64,000 nt of DNA from Tamarix chinensis (lineage: Eukaryota; Streptophyta; Magnoliopsida; Caryophyllales; Tamaricaceae): NCBI GenBank assembly GCA_030549775.1, contig CM060177.1, positions 87,081,236 to 87,145,235 of the forward strand, read 5' to 3'. Position numbers and translations under genes: made by a program. Shown piece by piece: positions 1 to 13,184 of the stretch (its first letter is position 1; each line of letters begins with the position of its first letter). Below the pieces are notes generated by a model. It saw only the letters and a list, made by a program, of their open reading frames with translations, was not told the DNA's origin and did no database searches.

Positions 1-439
1 GGTAGTGAAGTTATGATGTTGGGTATGGTTTGAGCGGAGTAGTAGTTTTGGAAGCAAAGTGAAGCATGAGCGATGCAGAATAAGGAGAAGTGAGCCCACA
101 TAGGCCAGATTAGGGTTTCTAAGGGGAAACCTTAGGGGACGGTGGTGAGTCAAACCAGAGTTATGGGGAGTAGCCTTGATCGACGTATATAACAGTTTGG
201 GTCTCTCAAGGTGAGCACGGAAAAGGTGAGGAAGAAGTCTTGGAGACCTACGGTGTTTAAAGGTCCAAAGATAAGAGACAGGGCTTTTTAGGAGAACGGG
301 GATAAGGGGTGAGAAGGGGCAGTCCAATGGGTTATGCATGTCTAGTCGGGGGTATGTGTGGAATAAGATATAGGTAAAACAATAAACACTTAAAGTGAAA
401 GATTATTGAGCTAAGCCCAAGTGAGGATACCTTTTAGTT

Positions 440-697
440 CACCAACTATAATAGTGGTTAGGTGCGTTCTATCCTATGGAGTCATATGCGGTCCACCGGC
501 TATAATAGTGGGGGTCACGAGCTCGATAAACCAAAATCTATATGAAAATAAATCAAGGAAAAGATACTAACTGCTTATAGTGAAACACCACGTGAGTTGG
601 GGCCAAGTGGGGATAATTTCTGGTCCACTGCCTATAATAGTGGTCAGGTGCGTTTTTCCCTCTAGAGTGTTTTTGCGTCCACCGGCTATAATAGTGG
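440..697 (+). repeat. Four CCAC...GTGG hairpin repeats in L1
   Basis: Four near-copies of an 18-19 bp imperfect palindrome, the reverse complement of CCACTATTATAGCCGGTGG, lie at 440-457, 493-511, 625-643 and 679-697. They are separated by 35-115 bp of non-repetitive DNA. The same motif recurs inverted in L9 (35263-35598) and L16 (60621-60958) at similar distances from the LTR 3' end. Function is unknown. Confidence 0.8.
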
Positions 698-850
698 AGT
701 TCCCATACTCATGCGGAAATAATTTAGGAAATGTGTAAGATGTAAATAATTTCCTATGCCTCGAATGATGTTACAAACCTAAATGAAGTATTATATACCT
801 TATATTTCTGTTTACATTTGCATGGCATTATCCATATGGTTACCATGTTC

Positions 851-910
851 AGCACGTAGCATACTGATCACCTATTTTATGGATATTGCTCATTCCCACG
901 AGCAGTGGCC
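851..910 (+). promoter_or_regulatory. Conserved LTR core block with hairpin (copy in L1)
   Basis: This block reads roughly GTAGCATACTGATCACC, then a CACCYATTTTATGGRT-type stem-loop, then TTGCTCATTCCCACGAG. It lies 431-490 bp before the LTR 3' end. Related blocks lie at 410-545 bp from the 3' end of L5, L6, L9, L12 and L15. Conservation between otherwise divergent LTRs suggests a cis-acting role (promoter, transcript end or packaging signal), but that is inference. Confidence 0.5.
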
Positions 911-1341
911 CCTTCTAAATTGGTGTAGGTAGGATATGTTGTGTTTGATGCGTATAACACAATCGATGAGTTGGGCGGGGCTAAGTGATAACCTATTAGA
1001 CTTGGCATGGGGCCCAAGAGTAAGTGTTGTCCGTACTCATCTTTTCTAGTTTTTATCATATTTTTTTGTTTGTACAGTTCTTTCCCCTCGGTGTATTAGT
1101 TTTCTATTTTCAATGACTCTTTAATCGCGCACTCTAATTTCCTTTTAGTTATAAATTATTTGGATCATTACAGTTTTATGTCCTAATTAGTTTAACGTCT
1201 TATGAATTTTTATAGCCTTGTGATTGGTACAAGACTAGCCAGGGGTCAGACTTGTGCCGATCATAGCAATAGCACCCCTGGCTTAGTGTATAGTTTTTGA
1301 TTAAGAAAAAAATTTCAACTATAAATTTTGGGGGTGTTACA

Positions 1342-2387
1342 TGGTTACTTAGGGCAATGTAGGGGAGGAGGTAGGGTGTAGGAGTGGTCGTTGGGTGGTA
1401 CATGAAAAATAGGGGAGAAAGAGGGAGGGAAAAGAAAAGATAGAATCAGGCAGGAGAGGGGAGAGATCAAGGGAGAGAAGAGAGGGAGAGGAGAAGAAGA
1501 AAAGCAGAAGAAAAAGAAGAGAAGAAGAGGGAGGCATGCAATGTAGGGTTAGGCGGGTGTAGGCGACATGGAAGGCATACAAGGGGGTAGCCATATGGGG
1601 ATGAAAGGTGGAGGCCTACAAGGAAGAGATGCAAAGGGGAATGTAGGTTGTAAAATGGAATGAGGGTGGTAGTGTAGGGGCATAGAGGAAAGAGGGAGGA
1701 GAGGGGTATACGATGGTGCAGGGGCATGTTTAGCTCGACACACTGGTGAAGATGAAGAAGGAAGGTGGGAAGGAGAAGGCCCGAGCAGGAAGGGGGAGTG
1801 GAAGGTCGGCCCGAGCAAAGAAAAAAAAGAAGAGCTTGGGTTGGCTTAAAGGAGAAAGAAGGGATAGGAAAGAAAGGAAAAGGGGGAGGGTCCTAGGTTA
1901 GACCAGGAGGAAAGAAAAGACGGAGAAAGGGAGGTTTCGGTCCAGCGGGACAAGGAGGAAAGAAAAGAGGAAGAAGATTCGGTTGTCTTAAAGAAGAAGG
2001 AAGAAAAGAAAGAAAGAAAAGGAAAAGGAAGGGAAAGGAAGAAAACAAGAAGGAAAAAGGAAAAGGGGAAAAAGAAAAATATATATATTTTTAGAGTTAG
2101 GATTAGAAATTAGGATATTAGGAAAAATATTGAATTAATTTATCTAAAATTTAAAGTATTAATTTAAGAAAACAAAATTTGGCAAAATTATGGGTTTAGG
2201 AATTTGTTTAAATAAAAAGAGTATAATAATATGATAAAAATATTTGTATTAATTTGTGAAATAATTCTATCTATTTTTATAAATAAAAGGCCCGCAAAAT
2301 AATTACATTAATAATTTAAGATTAAATTATTCCAACTAAGGGGTTAAATATTAAATTTTTATTTTTAAAAAAAATTAGGGTATTACA
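1342..2387 (-). mobile_element. L2: 5' part of an antisense LTR with purine tract
   Basis: Read on the minus strand, this starts TGTAATACCCTAATTTTT at 2387, a typical LTR 5' terminus. It continues through an AT-rich leader (2080-2370) into a strongly pyrimidine-rich tract, which is purine-rich on the plus strand (about 1395-2075). The same order is found in L9 (38766 downwards) and L3. The left boundary abuts L1's 3' terminus, so L1 may have inserted into L2. ORF-like stretches here are low-complexity read-through. Confidence 0.55.
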
Positions 2388-4210
2388 CTATTATTACCTT
2401 TTTGGTTAATGTTCCCAATCTAAGTCATTTTTATAAAATCATGCCTTATCCTATTCAAAATTAATCAAATTAATTAAAATATCTCCTTCTTTATAATTCA
2501 ACCCATATTTTACTTCTACAACACTCAAACTTATAGATTTGACACATAATACCTAAATGCTTTTGGTTCACCTAAACATCTCAAATTTTATTATTTCTAT
2601 AAATTAAATCATCCTTATCTAGAAATGAGCATATTAAATATAAAATTCATTGTAAAAACTATAAGGAACACAATGAAATATTTATTTTCTGATGTAACTT
2701 ACAAAAATGACCATTTCACTCCTATGTTGAAACTCCCCATAAATCACCAAAATTCAAAAAGTCTGTATTTTATTTCTAATTTTTCACAAAACATTATTTA
2801 CATTATTATAGTCCTAAAAATTTAATTTAATAAAGTTAATACAATCAAAAACACCATAAAAATCATAAGGCTAAGATACCCCAAAGACATAAAATCCCCA
2901 AATGTTGAGATTTTAATATAATATAGCAAATTCTATTGTTAGAAATATTTTATTATATGCATCCCAAGGCTTAAGAATATAACATAATATATCATCATAT
3001 TTAGGATTTTATTACAAAGTATAGTAAGGCATAAACTATGGCAACTATACATAAATTCACAAAACCCACAAAATCATGTGTTTTTCCAAAATATTATATG
3101 GATTGAACTTTAATATGAAGCCTAACATGATTTCTAGCATGAAGTATAAAAATCACACTAAACCACATATAGCATATAAAAAACCTTAGACTAGAGATAC
3201 ATATTATTTATTGAAGCTACTCTGGCTTCTAAGCACATAAAAATTTCTATGCTCCTTCTAACCTTCAATTACCTAAAATAATAAAACAAAAATTATAAAA
3301 AAAAAATTAATGTCCTGTGTTAGAAAAGAATATAAAAGTGTAAGAGATATGATAATGACCCTTGAAATTAAAAAATGAGAGCTTAGAAAACTCCAACAAT
3401 CTATAACCTTAGCTCTCTTTTTCCTAGATGAAAACATAAAAAAAGTTACGCTTAAGATTTTAGAAGTTAGACAAAGTGAAAAAAAAAAAGGTGATAAGAA
3501 AAGAGAATAAGACTCAATAACAAGGCCAAAACACCAAGAACAATTTAACAAAGAACAAGTTAAAGAGTAGAGAGGAGAAAATAATATTGAAAGTAGAATT
3601 TTTTTTTTGCTAAATGTAGAATGAACAACCCCCCTTAGAGACATAAAAAATGAGGATGGGAGAGAGGTAAAACTTTTCTAAGGTTGATTGCAAGTAAGAA
3701 GAGTGATGGAAATCATTGACATAAGTGTAGGGAGTGTAAGAAAGTTGGTGGATGATGATAGAGATGATTGTGGTTATATTTTTGGTTGAATGGGAAATTT
3801 CCATGTGGGATCTCTTCATGGAGTATGGGGAAGTCAAAAATTTTAAGATCCTAAGTCCAAGAAAGTTAAAAATGCTAGAAAAAAGGTTTAGATATGGTAA
3901 AGTCCAATACTGGTTAAAAAAAAAAAAAAAATCAAATAGTCCCTAAAAGTTATGAAAAAGTAGGGATGTGTGAGAAATTAATTAAGAAATCAAAATATAT
4001 AAGAATATTGGGCTAAAAATTTACTTGAGCTCAAAAGAAAATAAGAAAATTTTAAATGGTGAAAAACTACCCAACTTCAGTCGATTAGAAGAGGTTAACA
4101 ATCAGCCACCTAGGCCCCTAGGTGATACGATTTGAAATGTTATTGGTTGATCAACCAAAGGTATTACTTGATTCACCATTGGTTGAATAAGATAAAACTA
4201 GGGTATTAAA
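2388..4210 (-). mobile_element. Probable antisense group A LTR fragment
   Basis: No gene is recognisable. The AT-rich sequence resembles, in composition and order, the part of L12 from about 46760 to 48195. A small cluster of palindromic TTGGTTGATCAACC-like motifs (4078-4185) is followed by GGGTATTAAA ending at 4210, the same degenerate LTR end as L5. The left end is unclear. GGGTA occurs at 2378-2382 and again at 4211-4215 and could be a target-site duplication, but this competes with the reading of 2387 as the end of L2. Confidence 0.35.
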
Positions 4211-6484
4211 GGGTAGAAAGGTAAAATAAGAGTTTAAAAGGTATATGTAAGGTTCCTAATTAACGTTTAAGATTTAGAAAAGTGATAAGGATACTTATCA
4301 CCTAAGAACTAGGATTACAATAATTAGAGGTATTAAACCTTTCCATTAGCATTTACCAAGGGTTGAGAAGCTCCCCAATTCATTCCCTTTTCTTACTAAC
4401 TGAGGAGGATTGCTACTTGTTCCCTATTTTTGAGTTCAACTTCTTCATTTCTTCTTTTTAGTCTTTACCTTAACTCCCTTTCGTAATCTATTAATAAAAT
4501 CATGTTAAAATCTATAAAGATTTGAAGATTCATTGTTATTTTCTACTCTTATCTAATCCATATTTTGGGTTAAGCTCGAGGACTTGTACTATTATCCTTC
4601 TTTTTTTTTTCCTTATTTTAAATTATTTTTATAGTGTTTTCTAATTATTTTTGGTTCTTAAATCTCTTAATTAATTAAGATCTTGTAGTTGTTCATTAAG
4701 TTAGGAGTATTTCCCCTTTTCTAGAAGATTTGTCTTAAGGTAAGACAAATCCTCTACCTTATGATAAAGCTTGGGGTTCATGATTCCCTTAGTTGTTGTC
4801 ATTGATCATGAGCATGTTCCTACATAAAACATGAATATATATAAATATATATATGATCAAAGCATACTAATGAGTTTTTTAATTCTATGGCTTCAACCTT
4901 ATCCCAAATTAATTCTTATTAGGGTGAGCTAAATTGTATGTGGTTATTATAACCTTTTGATGAATCTTGAATGCATATGTATGGATGCTACGTGATGTGA
5001 TTCTACAAGCATGATATTATGTGCCTTATTGATTTTCCTTAATTTGAGAGATTTAGCCATTTGTTCTCAAGAATGAATTTGGTGGATTAAGTATGACATT
5101 GTTATTTAATTTGATCTTAGATCATGATACATGCATTTAATGTATAATGATGATTTCATATGCATTTTTTGTTGTAAATTAGAATGCTAGAATCTATTGG
5201 TTCTATTTAGAAATTATTTTAGTTCATTTTTATGGTTATACATGTGAGTTGCCTAGTTAAGCCAGTCAAATGATGTTTGCCTACTTGCCTAGTTAAATTT
5301 TGAGCTTAATTCCATGATTTTTATTATGTTAAGCATATTTTTATATGTATTTTGGAATCATAGGATCATTTTATAATATCTTGGGTGAAATTAAAATTTT
5401 AGTTGCATTAAATCACATGATTTTTATATTTAATACTCAATGGAACTAGTTAACTGGTTAAGTTGGATATTTTCTTCCTCTCTATTTTGTGGTATAATTA
5501 GTTGGTTTATATCTTTATACTAGTGGATCCAACCAAATTATTTATCTAAATTTTTATCATTGCTTCTACTTCAAATGTACTTGGTTCTTGAAGGTTGACT
5601 AGTTACCCTCATACCACTCAACTAGTCCATTTCTTCTGTTTTGCTAATTTCGTTGTGCTCCCAAACCAACCAAATCGCTTGTAGGGCTAATAAAGCAATC
5701 CATTAAGATGATTTTGTGAAGTTTTATGGTTTGAAATTTGAGGTTTGACTAATTTGACATTTGAGGTTTGAACCGAATTTAACTTATCATTTGACATTTA
5801 ATTGTGACTTGGTTATTGAATAATTCAACCAAAGAAAGATTTAAAAATGGATAAGTATGGTTTAACAATCTTACTTGTCTGAGTTTGAGTTTAACTGCTA
5901 AATACCTAATATTCTAACTTATATTCCTTCATTAGTGTCTAGTATTAACACCTAGAATCACTCAAGTGGATTAATAAATGGAATAAGATTTTGATTTGTG
6001 ATGTCACCTATGATATGCTAATAATGAAATTAAGATTTTGTTTGAGCCTTATTTTTCAACCCTCAGGGGTAGGTATTAAAGAGTTAATAGGCTTATTGTG
6101 TAACAAACCTAAATTTTGAATCGAAAAATTTTATTTCAAAGACAATGCATATTTAAAAAAATTTGGAAAATGTTAACACCACATCAGTCATAAGAAATGT
6201 GTGATAATTGCCTAATGCATGTTTGATGGAAGGTAAAAAAACAATAAGAACAAAGGAATGCATTCTCAATGCATCAAAAATAAAAATAGATATGAGAATA
6301 ATATAGATAAATAAAGGCTTACAAAATCCAAACATAGGAAGCAAATTTAAGAGTTTAAATAACCAAAAAAAATAAAAATATCAAAACATAAGAAGAAAAA
6401 ATACATCTAAATCAGTTAGACTAATTCTTAACTAATTAGAAATATAATTATTAGTCCTCAAGCAAAGGTTAGCTATTGGCCCAA
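4211..6484. other. Unassigned AT-rich repeat debris
   Basis: There is no credible coding region. The pyrimidine-rich stretch 4370-4480 and the CCTAGTTAAGCCAGTC-like motifs around 5240-5300 and 5440-5460 recall sense-strand group A LTR sequence. I see no clean LTR termini. It is best described as old, eroded retrotransposon DNA. Confidence 0.3.
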
Positions 6485-7175
6485 TGAAATGCCCTGAAAA
6501 TTTCTAATTTTAAAAAAATTATAGTTAAATAAGGTTTTATTGAAAAATTTAATTTAATAAACTATTTTTATTAAAATAAAAAGGAAATTAATTAAGGAAA
6601 ATTAAGAAGAAATTTATAAGTATTTTAAGTAGGAGAAATTTGGGTATTTTAGCTAATTAAGGATTTTATTTTGAAAATTAATTAAATAAATTATTTTATT
6701 TAAAATAAGAAAGATAAAATAGTTCTAAATTAATAATAATTTTATAAATAATTTAATTGGAAAAAATATAGTGTTTTGCTAATTAAAATGGAATTTATGG
6801 AAAATCTTTTTAAAATCCTAAATTAGCCTAAAAAGGAATTTAAATATTATTTTATTTAAATATTATTATTTTTAAATATCCCAAATATCCTAATTAATTT
6901 AATTAACCCAACCCACTATTTTTCTTTTTTCCTTTTTCCTTTTTGATTTTCTTTCTTCCTTTTTCCTTTCCTTTTCTTTCTTTTTCTTTCTTCTTCTTTT
7001 CTTTTTCTTTTTCTCCTTCCCCGACCTGGGCTAGCCCAGCAGCCCAAGTCCTCCCTTCCTCCATCCTTCCCTTCGGTGCGGACCAGCCCGAGCAGCCGTC
7101 CCCTTCCTTCTCCCTCGTCGGGTTGCATTTTCTCTCTTTTCCCCTTGGAACGTTGCATTTTGATTAATTGTTTCA
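6485..7175 (+). mobile_element. L3: 5' part of a sense LTR, truncated
   Basis: It begins TGAAATGCCCTGAAAATTTC at 6485. This matches the inverted 5' end of L9 (TGAAATACCTC..., reading down from 38766). Both then run through about 400 bp of AATTAA-rich DNA into a long polypyrimidine tract (6915-7145 here). Similarity to L9 stops soon after the tract, so the rest is missing or displaced by neighbouring insertions. The five bases before the start are CCCAA, and no partner was found. Confidence 0.55.
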
Positions 7176-7319
7176 CCGTTCTCGACCTAAGTTGGACATT
7201 GATGCCATACCAAACTCCTATAATAATATCCTATACCTCAAAGATATATGCATACCCTTCTACCAACCACCACCATGTAGAGAAGGAAATTGGTACTAAG
7301 TGAAAAGATGAAACACAGG
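7176..7319. other. Junction between L3 and L4
   Basis: About 150 bp that I could not assign to either neighbouring LTR. No ORF or terminal motif is visible. Confidence 0.3.
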
Positions 7320-7683
7320 ATGATCCATTTACTGACTCCTAGTTATTTACCTTAAGAGTCGGAGAAAAATGCTCGAACAAAATCTAAATCCATCATTTAT
7401 AATTACCAAGTGATATCAAAAATTAAAATTAATTACATTAACAACTAATTAGGTGTTTCTAAGTGATTACACCAAATACCACATCATTCATGAAAACCAT
7501 CAATTAGGTGTTTAAATATAACACCAAACTCAACAACACAAGGCACCACACTATTATCATTTTGGTTTCTATTAAATTATAGTTAAGCATGGTTGAAATC
7601 ATGGTTAAATATTCTAATTAAATGAAAAAGATAAAATAGAATTCCTAAATAAAATCATAAAATAACAAGTAAACATAGTGAGC

Positions 7684-8050
7684 TTGGGTGGACTAGTCGA
7701 TAGATTGCTATGACTTATTGATCGATCTAGTTGCACTAAACTTGACAAAAAATAATACATGGTGAAACTAATCAATTGGTTGGTATAGTCGATTGATTTT
7801 TCATATAAACCACTCAATCACATTAGTTAAACCAATTGATGTGTCTACCAATGGCCAAACCACTGTGCTTACAAAATAACTAGTTAACGAGTTTGAAAAA
7901 TCGATTGACTACTCACGGTAACCAGTCAGCTGGTTTACTAACCCACTCTAATATTCATGTAATAAATCGATTATAATCTCCAAATTAGTTAACTTTCCAC
8001 AAAATTAGTATATCAGTCGATAACTTGGTCAACTAGTCTAGGTGAAACAA
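7684..8050 (-). repeat. Palindromic ACTAGT/CGAT array 2 of L4
   Basis: Many degenerate copies of a 15-20 bp motif such as GGACTAGTCGATAGATTG, AACTAATCAATTGGTTGG and AACCAGTCAGCTGGTTT occur at irregular spacing of roughly 20-40 bp. Half-sites are mostly self-complementary (ACTAGT, TCGA, CAATTG, AGCT). Confidence 0.65.
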
Positions 8051-8589
8051 TATCTAAACCCTCAATCCATATGAAGCAAAAGTTCACCCAACTTTCCTTA
8101 TTTAGTACAAAAATGTTACTATGTCATAAACACATAAAAAGACATACTCTACACATAGAATCACATGGGTACATGATAGAATTGATACTCAACAAGGTCA
8201 TGATTAAATTTCACTAAACCCATATATGATATCAAAAATACTTTATTATGCTACAAAACTTCAAAAATCAAAATATTGTAACAAACTAGAATCCATTAAT
8301 CCAACATAGTAAACAAAACATCATAAAACATGCCATAAATATGAAACCATGATAAGCAACATAAATCCTTACCCACATTAGATATATGGATGCCTTACCT
8401 CCAAGAAAAATCTTCTAGCACACATATACTCCTTTTAATACCCCATATTTTTGTAAAGTTTGTTAAATGAGAAACTATGGCAATTATTAAAATTTGATAA
8501 TTTTTTATTTTGGTTTGAAACTATAATTAAGTTTCAAGGAAAGTTAGATTTAAATAAGTTTTAGAAATGGAATAAAATGAGTTTTTAGG

Positions 8590-8740
8590 TAGATCGATTA
8601 ACTCGCTTATTGTTTCAGCTAAAGGTTTTTTACTTAACCGAACCAATCAACTAGTTTGGGAAACTAATCAACTGTTTAGTAGGACACTCAACTAGTAGGT
8701 CAAATCAATTGAATGGTTTATCGAGCTAATTACATTTTCA
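8590..8740 (+). repeat. Palindromic array 1 of L5
   Basis: Degenerate repeats such as AGATCGATTAACTCG, CCAATCAACTAGTTTGGG and CAACTAGTAGGTCAAATC. They lie about 155-305 bp from the LTR 5' end, as in the other group A copies. Confidence 0.65.
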
Positions 8741-9929
8741 AAACTCTTTTTTTTTTTTGGGAAATCTTCTTATACCAAAATTGAACCTTGATAATATCAT
8801 TCTTAGTTGTTCTTTAAAGATTCATAACCTTTCTTATCATATATTTGGCTTGATCTTCTATCTCGAAACTAATTTGAGGATTAGCTTTGGATAATTGAGG
8901 AGAATATGAACTCAACTTTATCTTCTTCCCCCTCTATACTATAAACACTTATGGAATCGTTTCTTCGATTCGTAAACATGTCTCTATTTAGATAGGAGAT
9001 TCCTTCTTATGCTGGATCAATCATTTCTTCTCTTTTGTATTTGACATTTTTCTAGGCAAACTTTACCTGTATTCCTAAAAAAAAACTTACAAACATCAAA
9101 ACCCCACACAACACTTTCAACTACGGAAGGGAAGTCAGTTTATCTTTATTGAAATCTGCCCATTCAACTCAAAGATAGATAGTAGAAATTAATATTTTTT
9201 TAATCTAAGCATGACCCCACTCATTCTTGTACAAACTTTTTAGCTATAAATATTCCTAATCCCCCCTTCCACTCATATTTCTTTTAGCCACTAAAATATT
9301 CCATCTCTATAACCTTGTGCTCCTTTCTCCCTACTTTGATATTAGTTTAGTTTTTTTTTCAATTCTTCTCATCATTTCTCTAGCTCCTTCTTGTTTGTCT
9401 TTAAGTAGGGGAGGGTTTGATTGAGGAGGGAGTTGAGTCTCACTTTTAGCATACATTCCCTCTTTCCTTTTCTCTTAGGTTTGGCAAGTTTATTTTCTCC
9501 TAATTATGAAATCATTCTTTAGATTTATAAAGCTTTAACTTCTATTTTTTGTTTAAGGTTTGGAAATTGAAAATATTCCAAGTTTAGGTTTTCTATTTGT
9601 GGAAAAGTTTTCCGTGCACGAATTATTTCATTCTTACTTATGAAATATGACCTAGTTAATAATCTGATGTGGTGTATTCTTTAAATTTTTTATTTTATAA
9701 GTATACATGAGAATTTTGTTTCAGAATGATTTATGTTGATTAGCTTATAAATCTTGAGAAAATGCATGATTTTAGAGAAATTAGGTTGATTTGATTAACT
9801 CTGAAGCATGTTTTAGTTTATGAGCTAAAAAAGTATTGATATGATGTCATGATATGTTTTTGTTTGGATGTGGTAGGAATTATGAGGATGAATTGCATGA
9901 AAAATGTCTCTTTTGTACTATTGAGGGCA

Positions 9930-10215
9930 AACCGATCAACTAATTAAGCAAAACCAATCGACTGATCCTTAGAACAGTTGACTAGTTGGCCCAAGCCTAT
10001 CGACCGATAGGTTTGTGGTGACATTAATTTGATCTCTGCTTAAACCCATCATCTGGTTTGGTAGAACTAATCGAGTGATCCTAGAATAGTATTCTGGTTT
10101 AGCCAAATTAATCGGCCTATTTAAGGGAACCCTAGGTTTGGCCTAGCCAAACCAATCGACTAATTAACCCAAAGTCATCAACTAGTTGACCCAATCAGTT
10201 GACTAGTTCAGCCAG
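9930..10215 (+). repeat. Palindromic array 2 of L5
   Basis: About a dozen degenerate units, for example AACCAATCGACTGATCC, CAGTTGACTAGTTGGCCC, CTATCGACCGATAGG and CAATCAGTTGACTAGTTC. They sit about 1.5-1.8 kb from the LTR 5' end. Confidence 0.7.
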
Positions 10216-11410
10216 ATTATGTGATTTTAATCTTTTTACTTGGATATCCCTTGAGACTATGCCTAATGTTTCTATATATTGTTTATTGAGTGAAATAAAA
10301 CCATTGACATGGATTGGCAACCTTATAGATCATAATTTATGGCATACTCAATGGGTGTTGTAAAGGTCTTAATGGACAAACCCAAATAAGTATTTGATGG
10401 CTTTAAAGGGGTAATAAAATATGGAATTTGGCTTGAAATGGATTAATCTAAGGGATTTGGCTAATATTAAATAAGGAATAATGGAAATCCTATATATGGT
10501 TGGGAATGGTAATGGTTCAGATGGAAAAGGTATGTGAATACCTTGCTTGCATATTATATGGGTCTTGTATGATCATAACGTACGAATCAATTAAAGAAAA
10601 AGATGATCGAGTTGTGTATGGGTATAGGTTACCTAGTCCTCAATTAGCTGCTAGGGGTTAGTGTGCCTTTGGTAGTTTATTTTTGATTTAGGGATTTACC
10701 TTTGAGCGAGATCCTAGTATATCCTCGTGTCTTACCTACTCTAGACACTAATAATGTACTAGGAGGTATTGATATTAAAGGGTCTAGTTACCTATATTGT
10801 TTTATCTTTGGCCTAGACTTATGTCTATTGGTAGTTACTTGGCTTCATCTTGGACTTATGTCCATTGGTGCTTACTTGGCTTCAATCAAACTTTATTTCA
10901 TTTGGTTTGGATAGACTTCCATGGTATGTGAGATAATAGGATTGTGCACAATCCATCATTCGTTAATATTTGGGAGAAGTATTTGTATAATGATTTGAAT
11001 GAGTAATTAGATAATAATTTGGAATAAGAATATGACTAAAGAGAAAGATAAAAATAAAAGGAAAAGAATAGTAAAGGAGATAATGTCCCATATATGTATA
11101 AATGACCAAATAAATTAGTTACGTGGAAATGACCTATGGTGAAATTATGTGCCTAGATGAATGAAGCCTTAATATTGGGCTAGAAATTCTACTTTGTAGC
11201 TTGTATATTGTCATCTATGACATTGTCTTATATTGCCAAGCATGTTGAGTCATATATGGTATGAACTTCCTACGCCTTATGTGACTATGATAGAGCATAT
11301 ATCCCATTTATATGAAATATGCATAAAATATGACAGTATGATTTTCATATTATTCTGAAAACTTGTGTGTTAGTGAATCTATTGAGGAGGTAAATTAGCT
11401 TACTCAATAT

Positions 11411-11460
11411 AGAGTATACTAATGTGCCTATTTTCTCTGTCACCTACTCATTTCCACTAG
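11411..11460 (+). promoter_or_regulatory. Conserved LTR core block (copy in L5)
   Basis: This divergent copy of the block in L1 keeps GAGTATACTAATGTGCC and CACCTACTCATTTCCAC. It lies 434-483 bp from the LTR 3' end. The hairpin is largely lost here. Confidence 0.4.
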
Positions 11461-11899
11461 CAAAGGACCATGAGTAGGTTTTTAGGGATGGTCAGTACAT
11501 TGCCAACCTCGAGGTGGGTATAGGTTTTGAGAGCACAGGCATTGAAAGACTATTAAAAGGTCCTTGATAGATAAGAGTTTTGGGTTATGCCTCACTTATG
11601 TTTCTATAATTTGAGACCATGTACTTTGACTTAATTTTCCTTGTGTATTTGAGCATTGTCGGACTATTGAGGTCTTGTACTTGAAAGCTTTTCTTTAAGT
11701 ATCTATATAATGTGTTTTGGTGCACTCTACTTTGGTTTTGATTTATTTTGTTCTTAGCTATGTATCTAACATGGGACAGGCTACTGACGTGTATCGGTGG
11801 TAATACCCTATTTTTCCTAAGTGGTTATTTGTTTTCCGCTTTTGCAAGGTTTTCAAAATAAAAATATTTAGTGGTAAAAAATGGGGGTATTAAACTCCT

Positions 11900-12014
11900 A
11901 ACTTGATGGTCTCTAATAAGATCCCAATTTACTAATAAAGTCAAGAACTAAAACAATTAAAAATCCTTTTTAAAACTTAATAAAACAAAATTAGAAGAAG
12001 AAGAAGAAGAAAAA
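11900..12014 (-). mobile_element. L4 remnant between two nested insertions
   Basis: A 115-bp strip lies between the right target duplication of L5 and the start of L6. It ends in a GAAGAAGAA microsatellite followed by AAAAA (12010-12014), the left target duplication of L6. Confidence 0.5.
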
Positions 12015-12589
12015 TGTAATACTCCAAAATTTTACTTAACCTAATTTTTTATCATTAACACCCTAATTCGATTCTAATCTCAAAAAAATCTTATTGTAGT
12101 GTCAACCAAATTTCTTAATCCCAAAACTTTAACTGAATATGAATCTTTAACCCAGATAAACTGTATTTTGTAACCCAATCTCAAATTTGCTAAAATTTAA
12201 CAATAATCCTATCTATTTTAGCTAATATAAAATCATCTAAACTAATCCCCAACCTTTTCCCTTTTCCTTTCCTTCCTTCTTTTCTTTTTTTTTTTCTTCT
12301 CCTTTCTCCCATCATCTTTGTTGTAAAGATTAACTTTGGCAATTTGCAACTTATATCCTCCCACTTAAACCATCTCCCATCACCTCTACTGTAGCCACCA
12401 TCATCCATCATCGTCCTCTTCTTTTCGTCGTGCTACCTGATCTACACAACACCCTATCACCCTACAATTTCTTTCTCATTCTTATATAACATACACTCAA
12501 TCATCATCTCCATAGCCACCCCTCATCCCTTATCTACACTATCGCTCGTCACACACCTCCCTCTACCATTGTTTCCCCATTCGCACACC

Positions 12590-12625
12590 CATGTATATAT
12601 ATATATATACATATATATACACATT
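12590..12625 (+). repeat. (TA)n microsatellite
   Basis: An alternating TA/CATA run inside L6. The open frame across 12569-12925 is read-through of this and the following CT-rich sequence, not a gene. Confidence 0.8.
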
Positions 12626-13184
12626 ACACACCCTCCTTCCTTCCTCCTTGTTTTTCCTCCGTTCTACTCATTTTTTATGTCAATAAAACACTACCCTGAG
12701 CCCCTCTCTTCTTCTTCCTCCTTTCTTTTTCATCTTCCCCCTTTTTCTCTATCCTATTTTTATGGTGCATGCCTCCCATCACCATCGTGCATCACCAAAG
12801 CCACCATGCACCACCAATTGATTGGTGGACCGACCACTAAGGTCAACGAAACCTTCCCCATCACTATCGTAGGGCATCGCCACCTACCACCACTTCTTTT
12901 TTCTTCTTCTCCCTCGCGTCCATAATTTTTTACAAAACACACAGCCTATGCACGGTTGTGCAACACTAAAATTTCCTATCGTATGCCCATACAACTCAGC
13001 ATAGACTGCTCGTGCACCCTCGCACTGCCTGCATAGGGCCCTATATAATACCTAGTTTTAATAAATCCTTAATTTAAATATGCAAGACTCAAATTTTGAT
13101 TAGCAAGAGTAATAAATTATAGGATTCTTTTTAGAATGAATGCATCGTCGTTACGAGCAAGTCTATAGTTATTTAATTATGATA

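Larger units (their letters stand above)
1..1341 (+). mobile_element. L1: 3' part of a group B LTR
   Basis: The sequence ends in GGGGGTGTTACA at 1341, the canonical 3' terminus of plant gypsy LTRs that begin TGTAAYACCCC. It shares, in the same order and at similar distances from the terminus, three blocks with the antisense copies L9 and L16. These are a hairpin array (440-697), a core block (851-910) and a terminal 150-bp segment containing the same GGCTAGTC/GTACCAATCACAAGG-like stretch seen inverted near 34655-34681. The LTR 5' end lies upstream of the window. The five bases after the terminus are TGGTT, whose partner would also be upstream. A decayed first part of an internal region cannot be excluded, but the following DNA is an opposite-strand purine tract. 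Confidence 0.7.
8434..11894 (+). mobile_element. L5: complete solo LTR (group A) with perfect TSD
   Basis: This is a 3461-bp sequence with inverted termini, TTTAATACCCCAT at the left and ATGGGGGTATTAAA at the right (eroded from TGTAATACC/GGTATTACA). It is flanked by the identical 5-bp duplication CTCCT at 8429-8433 and 11895-11899. No gag-pol or second LTR is present, so it is a solo LTR left by recombination. Internal landmarks are array 1 (8590-8740), a pyrimidine-rich zone (8900-9480), array 2 (9930-10215) and a core block (11411-11460). It is inserted in L4. Confidence 0.85.

Noticed and set aside
2378..4215. GGGTA pentamers as a clean target duplication for a 1.8-kb insert
   Set aside because: The left boundary would start TTACAC, not a proper LTR end, and it conflicts with the good LTR terminus at 2387. 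Kept only as a possibility.
8434..11894. DNA transposon with terminal inverted repeats
   Set aside because: The termini are only 11-13 bp and match eroded LTR ends (TGTAATACC...GGTATTACA). The 5-bp duplication and shared internal landmarks with an LTR that is followed by a PBS and gag favour a solo LTR.
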